DNA from: Ephemerocybe angulata
Lineage: Eukaryota; Basidiomycota; Agaricomycetes; Agaricales; Psathyrellaceae
NCBI GenBank assembly: GCA_013368325.1
Contig: JAACJK010000034.1
Span: 1-22,179, forward strand
Length of the DNA: 22,179 bases
Direction: 5' to 3'
Shown here: piece by piece, positions 1 through 8,572 of the stretch
How positions within the stretch are numbered: the stretch's first letter is position 1
Layout: the number at the start of each line of letters is the position of its first letter
Program-made: the position numbers and the translations under genes
The notes under the pieces: model-generated
Database searches by the model: none
What the model was told of the DNA's origin: nothing
Seen by the model: the letters and a program-made list of their open reading frames with translations, nothing else

Positions 1-115
1 GTCGGGAGCTCCATCATCGCCCAGACGCTCGACGTAAACGAGTGTCCCACTCGCTATGCAAACTGCTTGTGGCACTCGGCCCTGTACATCGCCGCCAACA
101 TCTCTTCTTCAATGC
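1..115 (+). pseudogene. Scar of importin-13-type gene, exon 6 fragment (unit A)
   Basis: The first 23 bases are identical to functional exon 6 at 19338. After that the match continues to about the sequence encoding the AANISSS peptide, with substitutions, a net 9-base loss (near 27), a missing G near 43 and an 11-base loss near 77. Beyond about 115 similarity to the exon stops. The fragment cannot be read in the original frame. It continues upstream of the window, so its 5' limit is unknown. It is older than the 9.67 kb duplication because the same lesions, apart from the missing G, are present at 9671. Confidence 0.8.
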
Positions 116-812
116 CGGGTGGCTGTGACGCTGGGTTTGCACGAGCAACGACGGTCCTCCTCCCTCTCGTTTCTGCCACTGATCGCGCCGGGTATCACCT
201 CGACGGCCCTGAATTTCCTTTCCGAGGCATTAACTTGCCAAATGGAGGCAAAAAAGTGAAAAAAAGTCGCAAGTTCCACTTCAAATCGTAGCGTGTAGGT
301 GCGTAACTTCGGTATTTAGAGACCTGGTTATATTTTTGACCAAAACTATCTACTACATGTAGTGTTACGGCGGCTAGGGTCTATCTACGGCTATCTACAA
401 GACGTGTGGCCCGGCGGAACATGACGGGGGTAGGCGGGGCGACGTGATGTGCTGGTGTAAACTGGTGGGTACGGCGATGGGTGAGGGCGGATGCAGGAGG
501 GAGACGGGATACGTTCGTGGCGATGACGCGGCTGGGAGGGCAGGTCCAAAGCATGGCTGGGCGTACGAGACATGGCACTCACGCATGCGGCGCGATACGC
601 GTGACGTGACGGGGATACTGGGTGTGCTGGATATGCAAGGTGTAGGTTGGTGCGTAAGGCTGCCGGAGCACGGATGAGGGAGACGGGATACGTGGCCACA
701 GTGGGGACCGACGTCGCTGTGTGGGTGTGTGCAGGGGGTGGGTAGGTGGCGAGTGATGGCGTGGTGGACGTCCAGCGAGACGGGATGCAGTCTGGAACAG
801 TTGACCACCCAC
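116..812. other. Spacer without a supported gene; G-rich imperfect repeats
   Basis: No convincing coding region. Around 346-398 the octamer CTATCTAC occurs three times, next to the 12-bp palindrome ACTACATGTAGT (352-363). From about 440 the + strand is G-rich, and variants of GAGACGGGATACGT recur near 509, 672 and 775. Overlapping minus-strand open frames here are proline/serine/threonine-rich and change frame between the two units, as expected for frames open only by composition. Confidence 0.5.
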
Positions 813-820
813 TATATATA
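813..820 (+). promoter_or_regulatory. TATA box candidate (unit A)
   Basis: TATATATA followed by CCCC is a good fungal core-promoter element. A start site 30-60 bases downstream would fall near the 16-bp palindrome at 870. The nearest downstream intron-bearing region on this strand is array R1, roughly 1 kb away, so the linkage is only inferred. Confidence 0.45.
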
Positions 821-869
821 CCCCTCGGAGCCAAGTCCCGTGAGCCGAGCTTGTTGATTTGCATTCAAC

Positions 870-885
870 AGACGCGTACGCGTCT
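870..885. promoter_or_regulatory. 16-bp palindrome with two ACGCGT motifs (unit A)
   Basis: AGACGCGTACGCGTCT is a perfect inverted repeat containing two adjacent ACGCGT hexamers. ACGCGT is the MluI cell-cycle box bound by MBF-type factors in fungi. Another ACGCGT lies near 597. Function here is inference from the motif alone. Confidence 0.35.
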
Positions 886-1103
886 TGACTACTCGGTTGC
901 TTGCGGAGCCTCACTTTCCGAAGGCCGTGCATTAGCGTAATTATTGCAGTCAATTTGGCGTAGGTTGTTCCACCACCCGCCGTGTGCCGTTAGCGTGATG
1001 ATCGCGCCTACGGTGCCCAGTCCGCTGCCTTCGCTTCGCCCTACCTCGTCTCCTTCTGGTGCGTCTACCTCCACTTCTTTCGCTATTGCCCTTGGCTCTC
1101 TTT

Positions 1104-1150
1104 AACATGTTCTGCTCATTTCAAGCCAGTTGAAATGAGCAGAACATGTT
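1104..1150. repeat. Perfect hairpin, 21-bp arms, 5-base loop (unit A)
   Basis: The arm beginning AACATGTTCTGC at 1104 is followed by the loop GCCAG and the exact reverse complement ending at 1150. The flanks do not extend the pairing. It could be a compact transcription terminator, a cruciform-forming site, or the remnant of a small inverted-repeat element. No target-site duplication is visible. Confidence 0.85.
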
Positions 1151-1837
1151 GAGCAGTGTCAGGGACGTCCCGTCTTGTTATCCCCGGATTATATATTGCA
1201 TTTGACCCTGACTCCTAGCTCCGGTTTCCACTTGAGAGACATTGGTGCCGTATATCGCTTCAATTCCAAGGACTTTACTCACATCTTACCTCTTAGATAA
1301 TAGATTCAGTCTTATACTAGTAGACAGAAGGGCATTGCGATGGCCCAAGGCGAAGGCATGAGGTGGATACGCCCCTTTCTAGTAAAAAACCTTTCGTCTA
1401 TCCTCCATTCTTGAGACGCTGGACCCTGTACGTAGCGTACGTGAATATACATTATTTAGACGACCCTGAATGTATGAACCGTTTCGCCGGATGCCATTAT
1501 TGCGTGAAGGTGCCTTAGACTCATTTTGGCTGGACCTCCGGTCAGGGACCAGGCTTCTTTCTTCCTCGCTTCGACACGTTCCCTCGGCACCTCTCTGATT
1601 CTCGTTTCATGCTTTCTTTCTTCCATACCCTCGCCCCTCGCTTCTATGTTTCCCCAGCAATATCGCCCTTTCCACCCCGTCACCCATTGCCTGACGCTGG
1701 AGTCAGCGTCGAATGGCCAAACGGTTTGTCTGCTCTCGCTCCGTATATCTCCTGCCAACGGTTCGTCTCGACTCTCCCCTTTGCCGTTTATTCGCAGCTG
1801 ACAGTCACTCGGAATTCCGTGCAGACCAATTTCCAGT
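1151..1837. other. Spacer without a supported gene
   Basis: The first 180 bases are AT-richer than the surroundings and have a weak LTR look (TGTT start at 1147, TATATA near 1190, CA end near 1326), but no partner copy or target duplication. From about 1540 a pyrimidine-rich + strand with several overlapping short open frames leads into array R1. None of these frames resembles a protein I know. Confidence 0.4.
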
Positions 1838-3362
1838 TGCCACTCGCCGGGCGAAAATCCAGATATACTTCGCTATGCGCAAGGCCCACAGCGTCAAGAT
1901 GGTGCGCTCCCTTCACCTCTACCCCCCATCTGTTCCCGTAGGCAAGCATTTTCGCTCGAGTACGGCCCATCCACCGCTAACATACTCTAGCGCTCTCGCG
2001 GGAAATCGATCTGTTGCGTTTCGCGACGGCTAGTCGCAGTTCCCGTTCCCGGAAGATGATACATACATACTTCGCCACACAAAGACCATTCTAGGGCCAC
2101 GGTTCGTCTACCGTCCATTTTTTGCATGCCATCTAGCTGACGGCTATTCAGACACTCGCGCAGAGGTCCAGACGCCGCTCGCAGGACGAAAATCCATATA
2201 TACTTCACTATGCGCAACAACCGTCCGTTCACACCTTCAAGACCACCCCTCTCCCTCGTCGTAACCGTTCGTCGCAAAGGTACGTTACATTGTGTCACTG
2301 GCACCATTTATTCAGCACTGACAGACTACAGCATTCTCTCGCGCAACTCTCGCGGGAAATCGATCCGTCGTGTTTTCGCGATGCTTCTTCAAGTCCCGAA
2401 ACAGCCACGGCACCCAGTGATCTAGCCCACCGACGTCTCTGGCCACCTCTCGACGACCTCGCCGCTCACGGGAAATCAATACGTCGTGTGTTTGCCGTCC
2501 AGGCTCTCAAGACTGCGGTACGTATACAGTGATGTCGGCGTCTGGGTATGGCTAACATCGGATCTCTTCTAGCTCGCCGGAAATCGATCCGTGGCGTCTT
2601 TGACATCCGAGGTGAGCCCATCACACTGTCGAAGATATTCAGTGACCTAACTTAGCGACAGGGAGCATGCGCGCCGTCATCGCGACAACTTTCACCTCAC
2701 GACCGGGGATCCACACAAGTGCCTTAATCGATGGCCGTCTTCCTACTTCCGTACGTTCAACCTGAACCATGTCCATCCCACGCTCGCTCGCTAACCATCT
2801 CGTATTCGCCTTGCCTCTACTCTCGCCGGATTTATTTCTATCGTGTTATTGCCGTACGTTTAATTCATCATCTTTGACCCCACTCACGCTCGCTAATCAT
2901 CTCGCATGCATGCTTACAGCCTCGTCTCTCGCCGGAATCATTTCTATAGCGTAATCGCTGGTCGCTTACCTTTTGGTGAATTTACGTACCGTTATGCTAC
3001 TGGAGTATTTGCTGACTACCTTCAATTGCAGACCAGCCTTTCCCCGAAATCATTTCTATCACGCCCCGCCGTCCGTTGCCGTAGCCAACCCCTCAAATCG
3101 TAAGCATTCCTATTCGCCTATCACCCACCTCGTTTTCTAACCCCCTTCTATTGGCAGAACAGAGCAGGAGTCAATTTTGCGTGCGCCGTAAACAGTGAAT
3201 ATCGCCGTAAGTGTTCGCCATCATTTGTCCCGTCGCACATGCTCACCCAGTCCCTCGCAGCCCCAAGCGCCGGAGGCAGTCTGCACAGAGACGCAAATTC
3301 TGCTGTACGTACGCTGGCTACTTATTTTGAGGCCGGCTCTGACATATCGCCTTCATTACAAG
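1838..3362 (+). repeat. Array R1: degenerate exon/intron modules with LAG[N/R][R/K]S motif (unit A)
   Basis: At least eight copies of a short module lie near 1843, 1995, 2178, 2350, 2467, 2573, 2823 and 2930, with a weak one at 3040. Copies read LAGRKSRYTSLCA, LAGRKSIYTSLCA, LAGNRSVAF, LAGNRSVVF, LTGNQYVV, LAGNRSVAS, LAGFISIV and LAGIISIA. Most differences among the closest copies are at third codon positions, which points to past coding on the + strand. Intron-like segments with GT donor, CTNAC-type branch and AG acceptor are 1938-1990, 2280-2331, 2518-2572, 2612-2661, 2854-2919, 2986-3031, 3100-3157, 3207-3260 and 3305-3362, each 46-66 bases. Exons between them are tiny (39 bases for 2573-2611). 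In-frame stops and phase conflicts prevent one continuous model. The product is unknown. Confidence 0.6.
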
Positions 3363-4903
3363 GTAGACGCGCACGGCTAGGGAGCTTAGCCGAGCTCGCG
3401 CGGCATTGGCGCGGCGCGCCGGCTTTGAGGTTCTTTCGCGTTCCTACTTAGAATAGAGTAGTTTTAGCTTAGAGTAAGGATACGAGATGTGTCGGCATTA
3501 CCATGCGTCCATCTTGCCACGGTATCCGGAGTTTTCGGGACCTGTTCGGGGCCCTGACATCATTTCGCTCACGGGCGCTTATTTTGCAATGTGATTTGTT
3601 TCTTACTTTGAGATCGATTTGAGGCCTCCGACTTATCCTAGGAATGGCGGTATTTTACCTGCGTAATACCTTTGAAATGTGTAGACATATTTGAGGTCTT
3701 TTGTGCGAAGATTGGGCTCGGGATAGTGAAATCTTTTCTCAGTGGCAAGGCTTGAAGCGCCCAGCGCGACAGGGCCGAAATGGAGTTGCGCTGGACTGTG
3801 TCTTTCGTTTCCGCATGAAGTCAAACTCAAATAAGTACATTTATTAGTGCTACTGTAATTAATAAACCCTGAACTAGTGGGAAACGAGCTTTGTGATTGG
3901 GAAACCGGGGGTCTAATTGGAAAGAAATTCAAACGACTTTTGGACTATAAACGACGACTCTAAGTCCAAACGGCGGCAGCGCATCCCTAATTATGTATCT
4001 ATCGCAGACAGTAGTAGTATAAGTGTTAGTATGTGCCTCTCAGTTCGACCAAGCGTCCATGTCCAACGAGATCGCAGCGTCGAAGATATCAGATGCGCGG
4101 CATACGCACACCTCCTCCCCGTCCGATTCATCTCATTTCACCCAATCTAAACGACTCCATTCAAGTGCCCAGACTCTTACGACACATCAGTACCGACGTC
4201 ACCCACGTAAGCGGGTATCCATCTGCCAGAAAAAAACTCACAGAAACAAATTGCTCGAGCGGATACTTGCGTCGGAAGCTCGGTTGCCGCACGCTCGTAA
4301 AACGACGTTTGCGTTATTGTGGGTGTTCTTCTTAATGCTAAATATACTCATGGGTACCCCTGAGAGCTCTACTGTGGTGCCAAGTGCATCGATGTGGTCT
4401 TGGGACGGCGAAGTCGTGCGATGTGTGAGGGAATGCGTTGGGCGCTTAAAACGGCGCAGAGAAAGCGCGCAGAATGCCATGCAATATAGGCAGTAATTAC
4501 ACACATAGTAGGTACGCATCTCTTCACCCTAGTTCCATTAGTATACACCGAGCATCCTCGAGGACCCCACACCCAAATCCCCAACCCAAACCGACCCATC
4601 CGCACCATCCCCTCCTCGCCCCACTCGCCCCAAAACACGCCATTCAAACGCGCTCTCCCAGGAGAACCCTGGCTTGGCACGTCAGCACAGCCCATCAGAC
4701 AATTGATATGTACGTACCAACTCCACTCAGCGCCCGAAACTCTGCTCGGAAGCACGGAGCGAATGCAGGGAGACGGGGAGATGCACGTAAAGCGCGATAC
4801 GAGCGAGTGAAAGACTTTGCGCAAACGGGGGTTGGGGGAGTCGCCGGGTGCCTAGGGTAGGGTGTGACCGGGGCTGGTCGGGTCAAATGGATGGGGACGA
4901 ATG
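3363..4903. other. Gene-poor stretch between arrays R1 and R2 (unit A)
   Basis: Intron-like signals stop after 3362. A GC-rich patch (3363-3430) has small inverted repeats and an AscI-type GGCGCGCC. AATAAA near 3861 could be a polyadenylation signal for + strand transcripts. No protein family is recognised. One 157-codon open frame (4023-4496) is listed separately. Confidence 0.4.
4023..4496 (+). CDS. Hypothetical open frame, 157 codons, one hydrophobic segment (unit A)
   Basis: An uninterrupted ATG frame with a Ser/Thr/His-rich N-terminal half, a basic middle, a hydrophobic stretch around residues 95-112 (ALLWVFFLMLNIL) that could span a membrane once, and a basic end (RLKRRRES). No family is recognised. 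The same frame is intact in unit B, but the units are so similar that this is weak support. No TATA box or Kozak-like context is evident. It may be a chance frame. Confidence 0.15.
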   Translation: MLVCASQFDQASMSNEIAASKISDARHTHTSSPSDSSHFTQSKRLHSSAQTLTTHQYRRHPRKRVSICQKKTHRNKLLERILASEARLPHARKTTFALLWVFFLMLNILMGTPESSTVVPSASMWSWDGEVVRCVRECVGRLKRRRESAQNAMQYRQ

Positions 4904-4909
4904 TATAAA
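4904..4909 (+). promoter_or_regulatory. TATA box upstream of spliced region (unit A)
   Basis: TATAAAG is followed 30-110 bases downstream by a strong pyrimidine tract (about 4940-5015), the usual arrangement at basidiomycete transcription starts. Three intron-like segments on the same strand follow from 5208. Confidence 0.5.
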
Positions 4910-5015
4910 GGATGGGTGGGATTCGAGAGGATTGGCATCATCCCCCCACATTCCCTTTCTTCCCTACCTCACCTACCTTTCCCTCTACTGTCCCTCTCTA
5001 TTCTCACTCTTCATA

Positions 5016-5499
5016 GTATTGCTGTGCTCCCCTGGCTGTCGTCGTCGCCATCGCCGTCAGTGGACTCTGGTATGCCGGGTTTCTTTCTCTCGAGTGCGAT
5101 GTCGTTTGCTCAATTATCATTAGCGCCGGCAGCACGAGCCTCTCGATTTGCCTAGCCAGTGAGCTCACGGCTCTTCACTGGCAGTCAGTCATCCAAACGT
5201 TGCAAAGGTGTGTTCGATAACTTATTCTTTACGTGCACTGGTGCTCACAACTCGTTTCCTCATTTGTAGTCGCGGTAATTGCGTGTTAGACCCACCGCGC
5301 CTTGCGAACATCTCAGAACTATAAAGCGACGTAAGTACACACTCAGTCATACATCGGTCGAGCTACTCATCTCATTCACGCGCAGTGAATATCTTTGCGA
5401 ACAAACCAATTTATTAAAGTCCGTATGTATGAACAACACGCCGAGGTAAGCGCCGGCTCATCCCCCTACAACACAGTTCACTAACGATTTGACCCATAG
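5016..5499 (+). other. Putative spliced leader or non-coding transcript (unit A)
   Basis: Three well-formed + strand introns follow the promoter: 5208-5269 (GTGTGT donor, branch CTCAC, pyrimidine tract, TAG), 5331-5385 (GTAAGT, CAG) and 5446-5499 (GTAAGC, branch CTAAC, TAG). The intervening exons are about 60 bases each and contain stops in the frames I tried. The short ATG frame at 5098 stops at 5155. This could be a 5' leader of whatever array R2 encoded, a spliced non-coding RNA, or an old gene start. Confidence 0.4.
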
Positions 5500-6171
5500 G
5501 GTCCTACCGACCAGCACCCTGACCCGTTGTTCTGCCCAAACCACCGTATCACTGGCCGTCGCCATCGCCGTACACGTTCACCGAGCCGCCGCCCGTGAGG
5601 TTCAAACAACCGACTTTTGCGCGAAAGGCTGAACGAATGAAAACGGTCAGTCCACATCTTCAAGAAGTTGATCTTTTACTGACCATTTTTAACAGCCTAC
5701 ATAGCCCCGTCGTCGTCTCGCGTGACGACCCCCGCCCTCTATTCCACCAAGCTCGCCACTCAGCGTCACTGTCGTCGCCGTATACGTCCAGCGCGACGCC
5801 GCTCGTGAGGTCCAAACCGCCGAGTTGTGCGCAAAAGGCTGGGTAAATGAAAACGGTCAGTCCACGTCGTCAAAGTCTGGACCTTTTCACTAACCATCTT
5901 TAACTTCACATAGCCCCGTCGTCCTCGCACACTTTGCACTGACGATTTGTGACCCATACAGGCCCAACACCCGCGCCATTGCCCTCCGTTCCACCAGGCC
6001 CGACACGATCGCACCCTTCGACGTCACTGTTGTCGCCGTCCGACTCGTCCAGCGCGCCGGCGCTCGTGAGGATCAACCGTCCAGGTCGTGCACGAAAAGC
6101 TGAACGATTAAAAAGAGTCAGTTCACGTCGTCATAGTGACACTCATTTATACTGACCACATCTAATCGCAG
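5500..6171 (+). repeat. Array R2: three exon/intron modules (unit A)
   Basis: Three homologous copies have cores near 5565, 5775 and 6035. Each has an exon ending just before a GTCAGT donor, then an intron (5646-5704, 5856-5913, 6117-6171). In the + frame the copies read AIAVHVHRAAAREVQTTDFC, VVAVYVQRDAAREVQTAELC and VVAVRLVQRAGARED. Of 18 substitutions I aligned by hand between copies 1 and 2, 11 fall at third positions of this frame, and changes such as I/V, D/E, F/L and H/Y are conservative, so the module was once coding. Copies 1 and 3 have TGA where copy 2 has TGG. The family is unknown. Reverse-strand splice signals are also present (see findings). Confidence 0.6.
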
Positions 6172-7886
6172 CTCGCCCGCACCACAACCCAACCGTCCGC
6201 TCGCTTCACGGCCCAGAGGCCGTGCAATCCAGGCCCGAATGGCATTCGTCTCATGGGTGGCAGGCCCTGTCGTTGCCCGTCGTCTTCGTTCCCTGCGACG
6301 GCGGTTGTACATACCCCTCGCATCGTCCTCGCAGACATCGGCACTGCATCCACAGTGCCGAATACATCGGTTTCGGATGTCGCTGGGTTTGCTTTCGTGA
6401 GCCTGGGTGATGATGTAAGTGTGCCGTCGACCTACGAGCCCCCGATTACTCACCTCTGAGCTCCCAGATAACCAACTTGCGCCCATTCGATTGAGACTTG
6501 CCCTTCGTCGGCTGGCCAGTTCGTCATCGGTACCAGGATGGCGGGATTGCGCGCGCGCGCGAGCTTCTGTCTTCGGTGAGTGTGGTGCGTTGACTGTGGT
6601 GGATGTAGTGGCTGGCCGGCGTTCTGCGCCGTCGACGCGCCACAGCGGCGAAGGCTATCGTCGCACGTCGTCGAAGGGCACGAATGTCTTGAACTCGATT
6701 GTGACCGAATTTGCTTTTGTGCAGTGATAAAGTAAGTTTACCCTCACTTTACGAGCGCGAGATTTACTGACCTTTTGAACCCATTTGACTAGTCCATCGT
6801 CGATCGCATGGTGGTGGGAAGTGCGCGGCGTTCTGCCCTCGGTGGGTGTGGTTAACTGGCCGCCGTTCTGCGTCGTCGGCGCCTGTGGGCAGCTCTCGTC
6901 GCACGTCGAGCACGGCTTGCCGAAGCTTCTGGCACTACCATAGCCTTCGTTGCTGTGCCTGCGAACGTAAGTATCCCTCGCATCGATCTACAAGAAATTC
7001 TTGCTCACACATGCTGCTTGGAAGGCCCCGCATCCCGAATGCCGTGGTTTGGATTTCATGAGCCTGGTGATAATGTAAGTGTATCATCGACCCAGGAGTC
7101 CGTATTTTGCTTACCTTTGAGATCCCAGATATCTACCTTCTCGCGCAGTTGCCGTTCGTCGGCCGGCCAGTCGTTGTCGAAAGCATGGTGGGGCGAAAGG
7201 CTTGGGGTTCCGTTGTTGGTGAGTGTGATTGTCGAGTGTCGTAGTTGTCGTACCAGTGCAAGTCGCGATGCTCATGCGAGAGTCGGACCGGCACTAGTGG
7301 GTTTGACCCCGCTCCTTCGTCGACCGGATATCGTATTTTGGTGGTGGAAAGTGCGCGAGGGTGATCGTGGTTGACTGGCCGGCGTTCTGTGTCGTCGTTG
7401 CGCCCGAGCAGCGATTGGCGTTGGTCGTACGTCGAGCACGGCTTCCTGGACCTTCTGGACCTTCCGTAGCTTCCGTTGAGAACCTGTGGTGGTCGTATTG
7501 GCACAGGTGAGTATTTTTTCGCGTCGTTCTGCAAGTGAATTTGCTTACGCAGATATCGGAGGTCACGAAACCCTCGATCTCGACCGTGGCTGGAAGATAC
7601 GGTAAGTGTATCGTCGATTTACGAGCACACAGCATTTACTCACCTTGGATCTCACAGAAACGCTCTCATGCACATTCGACTGACGGCTTCCCGTCGTCAG
7701 ACGGCCAGTTCTTGGTGGAGATCGCGACGGGGCTGGAAATGGCGCGCGGGTGCTGTCGGAGGCGAGAGCGGCAGGCCGAATTCGCGAGGTGCTGCGAGGT
7801 GGGGGCTGCATGATTCAGTCTGTTAGGGAAACATAAGTAAGTGCATCCTCTATGCGCAAGAATAGTAGACTAACCTTGAATAGCAG
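6172..7886 (+). repeat. Array R3: exon modules separated by one recurring intron type (unit A)
   Basis: The array opens with an 81-codon stop-free exon (6172-6414) ending in FAFVSLGDD. Intron-like segments follow at 6415-6467, 6732-6792, 6967-7024, 7075-7128, 7507-7552, 7602-7657 and 7837-7883. Several share the start GTAAGTGTATC and an end like CTCACCTTGAGATCCCAG, so introns were duplicated with their exons. Exon modules contain AGRRSAPS (about 6613), TGRRSASS (about 6858) and TGRRSVSS (about 7376), similar to the LAG[N/R][R/K]S motif of R1. Frames are broken. Strand is uncertain because the reverse strand also carries splice signals. Confidence 0.55.
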
Positions 7887-8456
7887 TGACCGCGCTCGTT
7901 CGTCGAGTGTCCGTCGTGCAAGGCTGTTCTGGGGGAATTCGGTTGACGATGGGTCTGCGAGCAACGCGATGATTTCGTAGCAGGGCGGCAGATTGTGATA
8001 TGGTTCTCGTAGATGGGTCTGTGCTGTACATCCGCCGAATGAGTTTGAGAGCGGGCTGGAGTTTTTGGAGCTGTGCCCGGGGTGGCGATAAGACTGGGCA
8101 GGGGAGGTCGCTTGGGATGGCGTGTGATGTAGATCTTGCAGTCGAAAAGGGGGACGGGCGCACCATGCATGCGTCGAAGGGAGGCGGCGAGTGGCAGGGA
8201 CTTGACGCGTCCGATCGTCGGATCGAGGGTTTGGTCGCAGGTGAGCGCCGAAAGGTGTGGAGAGGTCCTGAATCCCGAGAGGAGCGGGGCGAAACCGAGG
8301 TGGAGGGCGGAGAAAGGCGCGAAAGAGGGGGAGAAGAGGAAGCGTGGGAACGACCTGCGCGCGAAAGCAGAGGCAAACACGGGTGCCTTGCCTGCGGGCT
8401 GGGGGAAGACGATGGAATGAAGCGTCGCCCCATGCCAGCCGCTCGCATCTTCTGTG
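7887..8456. other. Upstream region of truncated importin gene; no gene called
   Basis: A purine-rich + strand gives long minus-strand open frames rich in Ser, Pro and Arg. The longest changes frame repeatedly between the units (313 codons here, 370 in unit B) and overlaps importin exons 1-2 antisense, so I do not call it. No other conserved signal is seen. Confidence 0.4.
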
Positions 8457-8500
8457 CCAATCCTGGGCGCTTGTAGGTGATGTGACTGTGGGAATATATT
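8457..8500 (+). promoter_or_regulatory. Importin promoter: CCAAT and AT-rich TATA-like box (unit A)
   Basis: CCAAT (8457-8461) lies 112 bases and AATATATT (8493-8500) about 73 bases before the importin ATG at 8573. Spacing fits a short 5' leader. The start codon context is CAGCCATGG, a strong match to the eukaryotic initiation context. Confidence 0.5.
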
Positions 8501-8572
8501 ACCGAATCCGAGACGCGCGAGCTCGACGTCAAAGACAGCGACGAGATCTTGTCACCACCGTCATCGCCAGCC

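Noticed and set aside
391..864. Minus-strand open frames of 124-157 codons in the G-rich spacer
   Set aside because: Histidine/proline/threonine-rich composition frames in several overlapping registers. They are rearranged by one-base differences in unit B.
1104..1220. Helitron 3' end (hairpin followed by CTRR)
   Set aside because: No CTAG/CTRR-T within about 12 bases of the hairpin on either strand.
1147..1326. Possible solo LTR (TGTT start, TATATA, CA end)
   Set aside because: No second copy in the window outside the tandem duplication, no target-site duplication (GAACA against GAAGG), and no convincing primer-binding site.
4450..4496. bZIP-like basic stretch (LKRRRESAQNAMQYRQ) at the end of the 157-codon frame
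   Set aside because: The frame stops immediately afterwards, there is no leucine zipper, and the conserved Asn/Arg spacing is not met.
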